From: Callaeas wilsoni
Lineage: Eukaryota > Chordata > Aves > Passeriformes > Callaeidae
NCBI GenBank assembly: GCA_013398955.1
Contig: VWPU01017662.1
Location: 186,001-250,000, forward strand
Length of the DNA stretch: 64,000 bases
Direction: 5' to 3'
Positions 13,009 to 27,240 of this stretch are shown piece after piece. The notes under the pieces were generated by a model. The model searched no databases. It was given only the letters and a program-made list of their open reading frames with translations, and was not told the origin of the DNA. How positions within the stretch are numbered: the first letter of the stretch is position 1; each line of letters opens with the position of its first letter. A program made the position numbers and the translations under genes.

Positions 13009-16000
13009 AAGAGAAAATAAAAGGTAAAAATTGTTCTTGAAGAGATGCAGGACTTTTAAGGGAAAAGCTATAAGCCATTGTGGAGAAAATGAAAACCTCA
13101 GATGTTAATGTACTCTTGATAAGTGCTCAGACTTCGCCTCAAAGACGAAAAGAGGAAGAAGTCACAACGGTATGGATCAGTGTGAAAGGGAAATCCAGAA
13201 GAGAGCTGTTATAGAGTGGCAACTAGCTGGTGACTGCAAGGAATAGAGGACACATCTGAAGCTCAGTGCCCTTTGTGTGCTGCTTGTAGAAGAGTTTGGT
13301 GTACTAGAGGCAGCCTCTGCAGTTTGCAGGGGAGCAGGTATGGGCAGGTTTCCAAGGCAGAATAGACAAAATGAAAGTGTCTTTCAAAAAACCAAACAAT
13401 TGTAGAGATAAGGAGTATCTTTCTGGAAAGTTATGTCTTTTGACTTTGCAAACACTCAGACCTCATATTTGACACCCGTAGCATAAAGCTTCTCTCTCCT
13501 TCTGGTTCTCAGCCATGGGTCAGTGTTGCAGAGTGGTAGACCTGACACATTACAGGGGGAATAGCTCAGTTTAGCTGCTCCTGGCCTGAACATGGCAATG
13601 TTTCTTGAGCACTTTTACACTACTTTCTGTTTTCTGATATTACGGTTTCACTCATATCACTCTCTGCAAAGAGATTTTGTTATTTGTATGGATATAACTC
13701 TTATGGATAGCATTCTGGGGGCAAAGATGAAAGGATTACAGTGTAGATGAGACAGGAGAAAGGAGTAAAAGGTGTGGTTTTGGAAAAATGCCATAGTTCA
13801 TTGCAAAGACATTTTCAAGGACTACTCTACTTGCACTGATAATTATATTTCTTGTATGCATAGCAACAGACAGTACAAAGATAAGCTTAAACAGCACTCT
13901 CAATGAATAGAAGTTGGACTTTAACATTCTACCATACCAGCAATAAAAGCAGAAGCCAAAGATTGTATTTATTTTGATTCCTGCCCAAATACTGGTGAGA
14001 GAGCTGCTGGCGGTTGACTTTACACACACTATCAGCTCTACCTTTGCTGCAGGATGGAACCTGTGATAAAGGCTGAGGACGAGGAGTGCCGTATGCAGAA
14101 GGTGAGGAATGAGTCAGAGAAAATGCTTGCGTCTCCACAGATGACGTTGTGATGAGCGTGTAGGTCTTAGTTCAGCTCATAAGCACAGGTGAATTTTGTG
14201 AGCATGGTGACCAACGTGAGGCAGGGCAGTGGGGTGGGCTGGACACCTCCTGGTGCTGCTGCTGTCCTGCCTGCCGTAGGTGGTGCAGGGCAGAACTTCG
14301 GTGCAGCCTCTGTAGCAAGATTCATAGGTGCCAATGGCCTTGTTAATGACCTTCTTTTTGGCTTTCTGAGACATACAAGAACTTGCCTTTAATTAGTACT
14401 GCACAACAGGGCTCTCCTGTGCAAGGCAGCATGTCAGGTCAGGAAAAGCAGCAGGGAGTAGAGGTCATAAGCCTGGGAGTCTCTGGGCTGTTTCTCCATT
14501 GGACCTCTGTGCTTACAACTGTGCTTGGTGATGGCTAATGTGAATGACATACACAGGAAGATGAATCACAAAGAGTAAAAGACTCACACATTAGCTGGGA
14601 AGAGAGTTTGGTGGTGCATATGAAAGCAGTCTGGGTTTCTCACTAGCCTCCTTGTTTTGTGAATGCAAATTATTCTTTATAAATCCTTTGCCTCGCCACA
14701 TAAGGGCAAGGGGAATTGTTTTCTTTCCTTCAGCTGATTGCTCATCATTATAGCAAAAAAGCGTGGGATTGCTTAGGAGGAAAATCAGTCCCACTCATTC
14801 TTTCCCTGATTGTGTTAGTACGTTCTTTATTTAGGCTTTTGTCAGAAACACAGTTTTATTACTTCAAATATTACTACATCCTCTCACTATTAGTCTTTTA
14901 TGACATTATCTTTGTTTTGATGACGGTTGTCATTATGTATCAATTCGAAGAGATCTTCAAGGAACATCATGTTCAGGTTGTTTTCTCTCATCACAGTGGG
15001 CAGCTGCTTTTCTTTTCTGTTTTCTGGTAAGGTGCCATTTCTTTCAGTCAGAAGGGTGTATTTTTGCTGGTGCAGATAATGAGTGTGAGATTAACTCACA
15101 AGGCAGGCACTTGCTGAGAAGCTTAACATGAGCTCATGGAATAGGAAACCAAACACTGTAACTGCCTATCCTGTAAAAGCTGAAATTAAATGAGCTTCCA
15201 TTGTTACGGGAGCAAAGGGACCATGAATTGTCTTCAGAAGTATAATTCACATTCTAACACATTTATCATTTTTCTAATAAATATATCACGTTTCATATGC
15301 ATACAAAGAATCTTTCATATAAATATACATATAAATATATATACCAAAACCTTCTTAAGTTTTACTAACAAGTTTTAGGTCTCAGGACATGTGACTTCTC
15401 AGTGTTCCTCAGAAAAAGCAGCTGGTTTTCAGGAAACAAGGCAAACTGAGCAGTCTTGTGCCTAGTTTTCAGAAAATTCCACCTCCACACTGGGAGCCGA
15501 GCATCTGATAATCTCTAAATGAAGCAAATTAATTAACCCTAAAAAAATATATAGAGAGATTAAAGGCTGAACTTTTCTTTTTAAAGCAAATAGCCTCAAC
15601 CTACAATATTTTACAGCAGATTTCCAGAGTTTTTGGAAATATTTATGAATAAGAATAGTATATTTAGTTATATGAGTTCAGATAAAATTATTATTCCTAT
15701 TATTTCTCTAAAGCATCTGATTTTGCAGTTCTAAGAGACTGGAAGTTTCAGAGTCTGGAAAAAGTAAGATCTGTTGTGTCATCAGATCTGGTACTATTTT
15801 TATCTTTTATCTTGTTCTTTCTCTTTAGAGGAGATTTTAAATTATCCTCACTAGCCAAAGTTAACTGGGAGCTGGGTCAGCGCCACAAGTGCATATGCCC
15901 CAGAGGAAATCCAAAATGGGATATGGATGCTAAGGCAAGGTCTACCCCACCTTCTGAGACTGTGGCAATCACTGGCTGAGGAAGGGCAGCTTCAGGTAAA

Positions 16001-17113
16001 CCCAAATCAGAGTCCACCCCCCCTGCTCCTCTGGGCTGCACGCCATGATGCTACAGTCATTGATTTCCATTAACACCCTTCTCTGCTGGGAGAGACAAAC
16101 GTGTCTCAGTGAGGTTGAGCCACACCTGCAGAGTGTAGTTCAATTTCCAGCTGCCACAGCGTATTGGTCAGGATGTCCACTATGGCATGGGCAGAGAGCC
16201 TCTCTGGTGCAGCCCGGGGTGGCCTTGCAACCAGTCTGGTTCCCAGGACAGGGGAGATGAGTGCTTAGGGCTCCAAGAACTCTGAATGCAGCACAAAGCT
16301 CAGTGGAAATGACTGGTTTTTGTTTAGAGACATGACTGGCAATGGACTAATTCCTTCTTCCAAAAGATCTTATGAATTTTACATTAGAGGAATTGTTGGA
16401 TAATGCACACAGATGCTGTTGGGAGCTTGGTGAAAACATCAGTGTCCCATGTAGCACTGTCCAAGTGAAAGCAGATGTGGTTAGCTTGATATTTTTCTGA
16501 GTTTTTGTTGATTCTTCCCATCTCATGTATTTGTGTCAACTGAAGTCATGCTGACCTGCTTTTTTGGAGCTTAAATGCTTACATAAGACAGATGCCAAGG
16601 CTGTAGGATAATTACAATACTAATTACTACTTTTGACATGTATTTCTAGTGATTAGGATTGTTTCCAGAATGCTTTTGATGCTGTTTTGCAAGGGCACTG
16701 GGCTGAGATTTTATTTTTCATATTATTTTTCAATGCTGACATTTGCTTGTTCCGTTCTTTTAGATGTAGGGATATAACAGCAGACAGTAAAGCAAATTCA
16801 GCCATAGGTTTTCTATGTAATAGGAGGCACAAAGTAAACCAAGCAATAGATTTTTGCTACAGGGAAAAGGTATTTCTGTTTTTCTCAGTAGTTTTGCTGT
16901 GCAATACCCTTACTTAATTTACTCTTCTTGTATCCTTAAAAATGGGACAAGAAACACCTAAAGGTAAAAGTTGAGAATCATTACCAAACATAACCATGTA
17001 TCTCTTGCAGTTTCCAGCTGCAGCCTCCTCGTCAGTAGTTCTTTCATGTCTTCGTTACTTTTGCTCTCTTTATTAAGGAGAGACTTTGTACACTTGAACT
17101 GTACTTGTCCTGT
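13009..17113. other. Unique non-coding DNA, nothing identified
   Basis: No supported gene. A short frame at 14177-14374 (minus) begins with a lysine-rich stretch, but the rest resembles no family. AP-1-like TGAGTCA occurs at 14110-14116. AT-rich TATA-like sequence at 15255-15350 is low complexity. Confidence 0.6.
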
Positions 17114-17485
17114 GGGAAGAGACTGAAGGACTGGCACTGGTTCGGCTGGGATGAACTTCAAGGTGACTTCAGGAGGGAGCAAAGTCCCCCAGACCAGACA
17201 AGGAGGTTATGAAAACACATCACGGGGATGTGTGGTGGGAGAGTATAGGACAGCGTAAACTGAACAACCGCGATCCAGACTGGACACAGTGAGAAGCTTG
17301 TTCTCCATGGGGACAGTGGAGCTTTGGAAGAGTTGGGCAATATAAGCTGTGCTATCTCTGACCTTGCAGGTTTTCTAGACAATATTCTGAGAAAGCTGTT
17401 CTGATTTCATCTTTATCCTTCCTTGAGCAGGAAGGTGGACCAGAGACTTTCTGGGGCAGGTTCCAGCCTGAATTTTCTACGAGTA
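17114..17485 (+). mobile_element. CR1 LINE, 5'-truncated 3' end
   Basis: The plus strand follows the CR1 3' region in order. It starts with the AGAGACTGAAGGACTGG-type segment (17117 on). It continues through the ACTGGACAC...GTGAGAAGCTTGTTCTC segment (17278 on) and the GGAGCTTTGGAAGAGTTGGG segment (17320s). It ends with CCTTGAGCAGGAAGGTGGACC and GGTTCCAGCCTGAATTTTCTA close to the usual CR1 terminus. This is the classic 5'-truncated CR1 copy, with scattered substitutions and indels, so it is old and inactive. No reverse transcriptase coding sequence remains. The 5' boundary is approximate. Confidence 0.8.
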
Positions 17486-18763
17486 CTTGATTCCTGTTCA
17501 GAGCTCTGTTATTTCAGGGAAGTAGGAGAAGTATTGGGAAATCAAGGGGTCAAGACAGATGGGGAGCATGTAGTGATGCAAGGGTGGCTGTTTGTTTTAA
17601 AATTTCCATTTTGAAATGGACTTGACTCATCTTACTGCTTTGAACAGCATTGATCCTTACAGTGTTTATTCCTCTGTAGGACTTCATAGGCAGTGAATAT
17701 GGAGTGCCAGATGCAGCACAGTTTCTTGTGGAGCTGGGTAGAAAAGCAACAGATTGTCCATTGCTTATTTTTCTTTTGTGAATAAGCAATGAATTTCTGA
17801 ATCCTTAACTTTTTTCCTAATGAGTCTTATGCAATAGCATTTCCTGTCCTTTACTAATACTGCTGAAACCCATGGCCTAAGTACAATCAAGTCTGTTGGA
17901 CCAGCCCCAAATGTTATGTTTCCTTGTGTTTAATGAGAAGTTAGGTAATGGAGAAAGGATCTGTTAGTGTCTCTGTTATCAGTTTAGGCACTAACTGGGA
18001 TGAAGGTCTGTGCAGGGGAGATCAAGGATAAGTACAGGGAGATAAGAGCCCTACAGGTGATCTCAGGCAGAGTTCATGTACTAGACACAAAACTATAGCA
18101 AGTGGGCCCACAGTTCTTCTGCAGCTGGTGACGTGGACTACTTGGATGTAGAAAGTCCATGCTACCTATCCCAGATGGAGAATTTCTTGAAAGTGGCATA
18201 TTTCATGTTGCTGAGCTTTCAATTGCTCCTGGTCTCTTTCTGTAATGGGAGCTGTAACTGAAGAGTGTGTTAGCTGAAATTAGTGACTTTCCCCATAGCT
18301 CCAAGCATATTTGCCATTTTCTTCGTTATGAGTCTTGGCACTGAAGTTCCTAGAACAGACTTGACCCTTGACCTTATACAGGGTGTATGTGCAACCCAGG
18401 GCTGGCTGGATGCTTGGTATTCTTTGTTCCTAACCAGATGCAACTGGACAGGCTGATTTCTGATCAGCTGAGTGGCTTTGTATGGGATGTGAAGAGTGAG
18501 AAAGAAAACAGCATTATTAATTGTGATCAGAAGTTATGCAGAACCAAAAGCCCCAAAGGTACACCTTGTAGGAGGGTTTGTTGCCACTGCTACCCTCCAC
18601 GGGACCCGAATCACCAGATACACACCTCAGCATGGGGCCCATGCCATATGGCACTATCTCCATCCTAGTGAAAGGCTATCTTTAAAGGCCTCCATCCTGC
18701 TATTCCTCTAACTACTTTGCTTTGTTCTGGGTACGAGGATGAGTGGGAGCCTCAGTGATACGC

Positions 18764-18778
18764 CACCTCTAGATGGCA
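18764..18778 (+). promoter_or_regulatory. Possible CTCF core site
   Basis: The sequence CCACCTCTAGATGGCA contains a near match to the CTCF core (CCNSYAGRKGGCA type), differing at one core position. A single match of this kind is expected by chance at moderate frequency in 64 kb, so this is only a pointer. Confidence 0.25.
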
Positions 18779-20792
18779 TGATGATACTATAAAATGTGCA
18801 AGATTTTTTTTATATATTAAGCAATCATTAAACTATTGCCATGGTAAGGACATATTCCAACAACCAACTGTCAGGACCCATATTGGAAGATACTGATTCC
18901 TAGCATGCCTGGAGTGGTCATGATGCTAATACTCAATATGGATTTAAAGAGCCAAGAGAAAATAACTGGAAATGTAGCATAGACACATTTTCAAATATTA
19001 CTTATTCATTCATTTTTCAAGTGCTAAAAGGGAATAATCTCATAATTTATGAAAGCATCAGTTCATTATTCAGTTTTTGTAGCAGTTGTGTTTGCATTGC
19101 AAGAATGCAAAATAAAGCTGTTTTTGCTAAATTCTGTCACCATTTTCATTTTCTAGATCAACTTGCATTTGAAGAAAAATAAGATGTAATAATATCTGTG
19201 CATACTGGTCATATAGATTCTAGCATGTCTGCAAATAAACATTAAGAAGCTCTGAGAAAATGATTTACACTTCACTAAGCATATGAAACTCCTTACAAAC
19301 TTCAATGGGAACTGTGCACATGTGTTTGACTGCATTCCTAAATTTTGCTTGTGGGCATGAAAGAAGTCCAAATTATAATTTTAAAGATAGAAAAAAAAAT
19401 CCCTGTTTTTTTCTTTTGTGGTTTTGTTTTTGTTTTTGGGCTGATTTGGTGTTTTATTTTTATATTGAGTTATTTTTCTGGATGGTGCTTTCTCTGAGCT
19501 CATCAGTTTATAGATGTCAAAGAATGCCCCAAATGCCAAATCTCAAGTAGTTTTCACTTTTGAACTATCACTGAAATGAGATCCGTAATAAGATAAGAAT
19601 TTACACTGGCTTGGGAGATCCCCTGTGGTTCTCTGCTCTGAAAACCAACAAAAACAGGACTGAGATAGGTAGACAAAGTATATTATTTGACAGAGCAAAC
19701 TCCATGCTAGTGAGAAATTGCTTATGGAAGCAGTTGAAGTAATGAAAAGTAATTATATACCGCAGAAGAAGGAGTAGTTCCAAAAATAACTTTCTGCTCC
19801 ACAGCCTCCTGTGACACTAGACAGCCTTTTTGAGTTCTGTCATGTTTTGCAGAAGCCACTCTACATCTGCTCCAGCATTTAGATTGGCACTTTTAAAACC
19901 AGATCTGCCAGGCTGGACATGAGACACCTGGTTTTGCAGACCACTCAGTTCCTGTATCTCAGGAGCCACTGCTCCTTGCACCATAAGATGAATTTGAAGG
20001 AGAGAAGCAATTCCCAGAAATGCTTAAAACTGTGGTGCACTGACTCTGAAAATGAGCTTATAACTTCCTCCTGCAGTAGTTAAAAATCTTGGTCTGCTTT
20101 GTAAGAAAGGTGATGAGATGATCCCTGTGGCTTGTGCACCACAGTTTGCATAATTCCCTTACTCCATTACCTGGTACACAAATACGAAAGTGTAAGTCAA
20201 ATTTGGGAAAGTTGTGAAATTCTAGGTTGAAGGTTTTCTTTGCAAAATGAATTCACCTACTCTGGATTTATGCAGCATGTTACTGCCTTTAACCACATGC
20301 TCCTTTCTCCGACGGAAGCCTTTGTTCATTCCATGTACAGATAACTATCAAATCTTTCTTTTAGCTTTCTAGTACCGGGGTTTTAATGTCCAACCAACTA
20401 ACTAACAAAACCAAAAACCCCCAGCAAACTGAATACACAGAAATTCAGTCATACAATATGTATGGACTTGTTCCTACGGTCTGCCAACATAAATGCATCC
20501 TCATTTGTCTTCAAGCCATTGTAAAATCCATTAATATTCTGAGTGCCTCGGTGATGGCAGACCCTCACAAGGCATAATCATGCGATGCAGCTCCCAGTCA
20601 CTCTCTCAGCTCACACTTATGTGATGGATTTCAGATGACTGGCCCTCAGGATAGGCCCATATGGTGTGGTACGACATACTTTCTGTTTTTTCCAGCCTGG
20701 CTGAGAAAAACAGTACAGAAAAGGAATTGTAAGAAAGAAATTCAGAACAAGCGTCTCTGGTTTGGGGTTTTGGAGGAGCATTCTGTGCTACA

Positions 20793-21026
20793 TGTCCTGC
20801 TTTGCCCCTCCTCCCATCACTGCAGGATCCTGCCCTGGTCCCCCATCACCACTCTGCCTCCAACCCATTCGCTGCCATCCCACCTGGCCTCCAGTCTCCT
20901 GCTTCCAGACCTTCTCTGTTTAGTTTGCTCTCTCTCAAAATCCAGCTCTCTCTTCCACTCTTCTAATAGATTACATTTTATTTTCTTTCCCTAGATACAT
21001 TCCCTGTTCTTCCCTATTCCCAAACA
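20793..21026. repeat. Pyrimidine-rich low-complexity tract
   Basis: A long C/T-biased block on the plus strand is rich in CCTCC, CTCTCTC and CTTCC words with no fixed period. It encodes only spurious serine/leucine/proline-rich frames. Confidence 0.55.
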
Positions 21027-21437
21027 GATTTCACTGTGCTGTGAGGTCTTGGTTACCTCTTCTCTGAAGTGCATGGAAGTTGTCTCAGGGAACACAGAGA
21101 GCAGTCCTTAAAACCCTGAGTCCTTGGTGCTTCCTTCCCCGGATGGATCCCTCCTGAGACTGTCTCTACTCTTTACCCAGGACCTTCATAATTTTATGTC
21201 AAATAAGATTTGCTTTGAAGCCTTGTAGTTTTGGTTGACCTTCAAGTTCTCACAGGAACAGTGTAATTTCCAACACCTCAGTACCCCTCTCATGCTAATT
21301 TTCAAAAACTTCATTCAGATCTTAACAGTAAAACAGATGAGAATAATGTATGGCCCAAGTGTTATATATATTCCTTATGCTCAAGGCACTGGTGGGAATA
21401 CTCTTGTGGTCAGATCTGTGAACCTGAAGGTTTAATT

Positions 21438-21460
21438 GCCTTATCATGCCTTATCATGCC
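21438..21460 (+). repeat. Two-copy direct repeat of GCCTTATCAT
   Basis: GCCTTATCAT occurs twice head to tail, followed by a third partial GCC. This is a simple recent tandem duplication. Confidence 0.85.
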
Positions 21461-24400
21461 TGTCACTCAGCAGTAGCTGATGGTGCAAGCTTTGGTTGCT
21501 GCAGTGGTAATGGAAACATGTTGGAGAGGTGATTTCTCAGACCACCTGAAGCCAATTCCACTCACCTCACTGCTAATACCCTTGTTCTGGGAACAGAGGA
21601 AAACACATATGATTTGAAATTTTAACTTCAGACAGGCATCTGGGACAGAAAACCTCTGACTCTATAGCAAAATTATAAGCAACTGAATCTGGAGCCTGAT
21701 GAAAGACCTTAACTGCAGGCATTGCTCACCCTTCAGCTTATATTTTGCATCCCTAACCTCCCTATGCAGCTTCACTGGATATATTGTTCAATGTTTGGTG
21801 CTTACAACTACCATCTAGTGCTGGTGTGAGCTGTGAAAAGCTGCTTGGCTGAGCTGCAATGGTGGTAGAGATTTCTATAGTGCTCTCTGTGAAGATTTGT
21901 GTATGTATGGGGTTTGTTGCAATTTGAAAGCACTTTAGGTGCCTGAGCCTGGGCAAAGCTCAGTTAAGGATGTCAAAATTCAGGTTTTGTAATAGCATCT
22001 AAGAAATGGCAAATCATTCATATTGTTTAACTAATACATCCTGTTCTGCTTCTGCTGGGAATGTAAAAAGTTACAAAAGCAGCCAAAACAATAACAACAC
22101 GGTGTTTCTTGCTAAGAATAACATAGATTGAAGTAGTGATTTTCTTGTTCAGGGAGTCAAACTGTAGCATGTTGTCAATAGTAATATACTGGCCTGCGTG
22201 GTACTGTAAGCAGATTCAGCACTAATATTAGGAAGGGCAGAAAAGAGTGTGGAGGAGGAATGTGACTATTGTTTCCTTCTTCCTTATTTATAAAGGAATA
22301 TAATGGGATTTTCCTTACATTTCTGGGAATATGCATGTTGGTTTAGCTTTCTAAAATAGCTGCGAACTGATGCCTAAAAAACACTGCTGTACTTATTGTC
22401 CCTGATTTGTATTTCAAAAATCTTGGTTTCTCTTAAAGTCCCACATGACTTGATAACTTTCATAGTTAATAAGACGGATTTGCAACTACTGCTGTCTTAT
22501 GAATGCATGGATTTCTACAGCTTCCAGAGGAGAAGTTTAGTGCACCAGAGACAGTCTGGAGCTGGGGGTGGCTGTCCATCTGCCAATCACACTCCAGGCT
22601 AGAAGTTGGGAATTTCTTTTTGTAGAGACATTTCTTCATTACCCAGTCTCTTAGAGAATTATAAAGTCCTAGTCTTGTGACATCTAATACCACTAGACTG
22701 CATTTTTTCAGGCATGAGGAAAAGTTATAGGCCCTGGAATGAATTCCAACCCCCATTAACAATAATTAGTTAAAATAAATTATTTGCTTCAACATGGATT
22801 TCCACTAGCGTAAATTAGGTCTGACTCACTATATTTCTTTTGAGCAGAGTCTGCACCTTGCTAGAGCCTGAAAATAATGATATCTCTCTGTGCTGAGGCT
22901 GTTTTTTTGTGATGATCTCCCTGTAATTTTCTTTGGTTGTAGGACATCTGTTATCTCCTCAGTGCATTAGTGATTCTTGTAGCAATGTTTAAATCAAGGG
23001 GAGTTCGAGTGGAGAATGTTCTTCGAGTGCATCCACCACCTCCTTAATTCCTTAAAAAATCCTATATCCTCATCCATATTTATTACTAAGGTCTTTATTA
23101 TGTCAAATGTAAACCTCTTTTCTTCATAAGATTTTAATCTCACATTACTTATTTTCATTAAAAAGAAAGAGAAACAAAAGGGGCACATGATATTTTTCTT
23201 CACTAATCCCTAAAGCAGCTATTTCACCCCATTTGGACAGCACCCCTCCCTCCTGATCTTTTAAACAAGCCTGCACCAAAATCATAATCTTAGTGCTCTC
23301 TCTTCCTCCCCTTCATCTAGAAATGCCTGGACAGACTAGGGGCTTGTTAATTTGGATGTGGATTTTATGTCTTATTTTAATTTTGACCCACTAGAGGTCA
23401 AGGCATTAACTGGACACTCCACAATATCAGCTCCGTGAAATGTCAGAAAATTTACTGCAGCTGATGGGAGTTGTGAAGTCTGTTTGCATTCTGTCTGTGC
23501 AGATTTCTCTAGTCCTCACAATCTTCCTCCAAACTGACTGCTGTTCTGCAGAGCAGCCTGGTACTGTCACCCACACCCCTTTTTGCACTTTTTCCATGTG
23601 GGGGTTGAGTAAATTATTTAACCTGCCTGGGGTTCAGCATCTTCTGTCAACATGCTACTCATATCAATACCATGTTCACAAAGAAAATCACCACTCTCAC
23701 TATTTATTATGCATACTTAATTAAAAAATGATCTGATATACTCAGTAATAACTTGAGAATTCTGAGGTTTTTTCTGATGAATGATAAGCAAAAGTGATAA
23801 AAACTGAAATTAAGAAAAGTTGAAAAATGTACAGCTTTAAAACCAGCTTTTGATTTTTTTTCTGTGGTAAAAAAATTGCACTACTCTTGCCCCTGTAGTG
23901 TTAATTGTTGTCTAGGACTTTAAATTTCTGTCATTAGGAAAATTCAGGAGGCAACATACTTGTGCATTTATGAGAAATATAAAAAGAAGGGATCCAACTG
24001 TGAGTGCATCTCCCACTGAGCTAAAATTTACTGTGTTCTTCTCTCTTTTCAAATTGGTCTTTTTGCAACATCAAGGAAAAGTGGCAAAGGAAATGAAAGT
24101 AGCTATATTTAATACTGTCTTAATTGAAATCCAAAGAACAAAAACTGTTCTTGCTTAAAATAATTCAGGACAGATAAATAACGCTAACAGAGCAATTAAC
24201 ACAAACAAACCAACTTGCAATTTAGCTACTGTGTAGCACACAGTGTCAGTGTTAATTAGTTGGGACAAAACTGCATCTTTGTCACAAGATAGTAGATCTT
24301 AGAATTTTCATATTTTTAAAATTCTGTCCCTGCCCATTAATTACAGGATTCTCTGTATCAGCAAGCCCATGGATGGCAGGATACTAAAGGACTTCAAATA

Positions 24401-26559
24401 ATGTGCTGAAGATTGGATAGCTGCAAAATACATCATTTAGATGGAAAACTAGTAAAAACTGGTGAGGAGACACCTGAGGCTCTCATGAATTTTGTATTGG
24501 AGTAAAAGTTTTGTGCTAGAACATGGAACATATTGATGGATCCAGCCGTTCCTTTTGTTCTCAGAGAGGCTGGAGTTTCCTGCAGTGAGTACACACACAC
24601 ACTGTGACATCACTGGTTTTACATCTATTGGAAAAATGAATCTACAGTAATTAACATATTTCACACTGTTTGACCAGGAGAAATAAGAGGCTACAAGGTT
24701 CTTTCCTGAAAGAGAACTGATCCGGAGACTAACATAATTTCTGGATGGACGACTATTAAAAAAATGTGGAGAATTATCATAATGTGAGTCCTTGTTGCTT
24801 GATTAAAAATGATTGAAGAAATTATTTGTGATTGAAGTAATCTCTTGGGACTTTCCACAATATATTTCTGCAATTCTTCTTGTGCTACTCTCTCTCTCCT
24901 TTCCCGTTCCTTATACTTAGGAAGGAAAGTAAAACATAAACCATGTCGTGAGAGTAGAATGCAAAGGAACCTGAAAGAGGGAGAAAAAGTAGAGTTAGCA
25001 ATAGGTTCAACTGACTTACATTTTCAGTAGGTGAATTGAGTAACTTTACAGTTTAACTCAACTATCATGCACTCTGAAGTGCTGCTTATCCATAAGTGGC
25101 CACAAAATAAGTAGCCACACATTTAAACAACTTGGGAATTGTGCACAGTTGCAAAAATCAAAGATCTTTGAAAAAAACCCCAAAACAATTAGAGATGAAA
25201 GGTTAGTGCAGCATAAAAGGGCTTCGACAGCTGTCACATGCCATGCAAGCAATGTACTCATCAACTCAACATATACACTGACTTTCCCAGTCCTTTCTAA
25301 AATATATCAGTTAAAATTTGACTGTGTGTGCAGCACTGGGAAGAGCAAGGGAAGAAGCTGGTGTTCCATTTTAAGAGTTTTGTACGTAACTTCAGATCTT
25401 GCATAACACACTGTCACCCAGCTCTGCAGAAGATTTACAGCATCATAGTCCTGTAATATCTCATATAACATTTGATTCCTTGTAAAGCTGAAATCATGAG
25501 CTTGTGATCAGTCCTGCAGTAACCAATTATTGTGCATCACTTCACCATTGTAGGTCACATGAAATAAAATGGTTTGGTTGTATTTCTAGGTTGTCACCTG
25601 GCAATATTGTACAGTCATCTTTCTAGAACTGTGGGATTTACCAAGGTTGTGAAGCTGATTGGGTCACTGCAGATTTAGCCCTGTATTTGTTTACAGGTCC
25701 TTCTCAAACAAATCTTGATTTTTCCATCTACAACTGTTATTTCTGACCATCTAATTCACCAGGTAGTCTGAACAGAGTGTATCAGTTCATAAGCTTTTCA
25801 TGACTACTTGTTTCAGCTATTTTCTTTTTGCTAATCATACGATCTATATGCTCACCTAAGTAACCTAAAAAAATAGATTGATTTTCTTTCTCCAATTAGA
25901 AAGTTTTTTCGCTCTACAGTGAGCTCCAGTAGATGATAAGGATTGAATAAAAGTCTTCAAATACAATAAAATTTATGACTGCTATGATTTAAAATCATAA
26001 AGATACAGAATGGTGAGCCTCATGGATTAAATTTTGATCCTCATTTAAATAATTCTATATCCTTTTGTGCCAGCTGGCTGTAGGAAATGGTCCATCCTGA
26101 GCAGTTTTAGCACTTTGTGTTCTACCTTTCTGACTTCATCCACGGTTCAAAGTAAGCTCTTTATTTTAAATCAGTTTCAGTAGATTTCTACCTACCAAGT
26201 CTTAGGACTGACACATTATGCAAAATCTACTCCGCTTTGATGTCTTTGCTTTTTCAGGCTTTGTTTTATATTTCACATAGGTGATTTCCTGGTTGCATAA
26301 AGACTCTCCTCAAATATACTGGTCACACTTTCATTGTCTTTTCCCTGGAATGTATATGAAGCAGTGTTGCTTTTTCTGCAGCTGTGTGGCTTCCCTTCCT
26401 GTGCTTCCTTTTGCTTTTTTCCTGCTGCATTCATCCTTCCTTGCCTAATATCACCCTTCTCAAAGCTGGACAGTTAAAGGAATAGTATTTCCAATACATG
26501 AAATCTATTGATAGGATCAAACTCATCACCCCAGAAAATCATCTTGACTAACCTTATGT

Positions 26560-27240
26560 GTTTAGGTGATAGGGGAGAGTAGGAATGATGGCTGCAGTCT
26601 GTCTCTTATACTGCTCCAGTCAGTTCAGACTCAGTGCCTGCTTTGTGCCCTAAGCTGTAGCAAGCTCATCTGTCTGTCTACAGCAGAAACGCTCAGAACC
26701 CTGGATTCCTCTGTGTGGAGGAGGATTAAATCTTGCTGCAGAAGGACTAGAAGATGGCGGTGAATTGTGTGTGCTGTATTGGTATCTGACAGAAGCTGCT
26801 GTGGTTGCCAAAACAATTTGGCAATTGTTTTCTAATCAGACTTTGCTGTAGACTTTTCCAACCATAAGCAAGCAATATGTGTGTCCACTGACACCAGCTG
26901 ACTCTTGGTCTGTGACACTCAGAGAAGTCTTCATATTTCCCTGCCTTTTGAAAAGCCTTCTGCTAGGAAAGTCATGAACATCCCAAAACACTGGCAAGCA
27001 GGGTCAGAAAGCTTCAGTGAGAAGGGGATGGGAGAAGAGCGCTGCTGAAGGAAAGATGGCGGTTGGTTTGGCTCAGCAGGTCTCTGTGGGACAGGAGCGT
27101 GTGGATTTGGAGCTCCTGCACCAGGGGTGGCTAGAGAAACACACAGGGCTCCAGAGAAAATATTCCTTGCTGGCACATATACTTTTCTATATACACTTGG
27201 ATTTTATTTAGTGATTTGCCACCTAAAGAGCAATGATTGC
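26560..27240 (+). promoter_or_regulatory. Segment with two identical YY1-type motifs
   Basis: AAGATGGCGG occurs at 26751-26760 and again at 27053-27062, on the same strand and about 300 bases apart. AAGATGGCGG is the core of the strong YY1 recognition sequence, often found just downstream of TATA-less promoters and in some retroelement 5' regions. The segment is richer in GC than its neighbours. There is no clear coding exon after either site. Promoter activity is inference only. Confidence 0.3.

Larger units (their letters stand above)
17486..26550. other. Unique AT-rich non-coding DNA
   Basis: About 9 kb without a supported gene or a repeat family I recognise. It contains a pyrimidine-rich tract (20793-21026), a direct duplication of a 10-mer (21438-21460), a T-rich block near 19410-19440 and a CTCF-like match at 18766-18778. 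Open frames stay below 120 codons and are unconvincing. Confidence 0.65.

Noticed and set aside
14177..14374. Possible processed pseudogene (frame beginning MSQKAKKK)
   Set aside because: After the basic start the translation resembles no protein I know, and there is no poly-A tail or extended homology.
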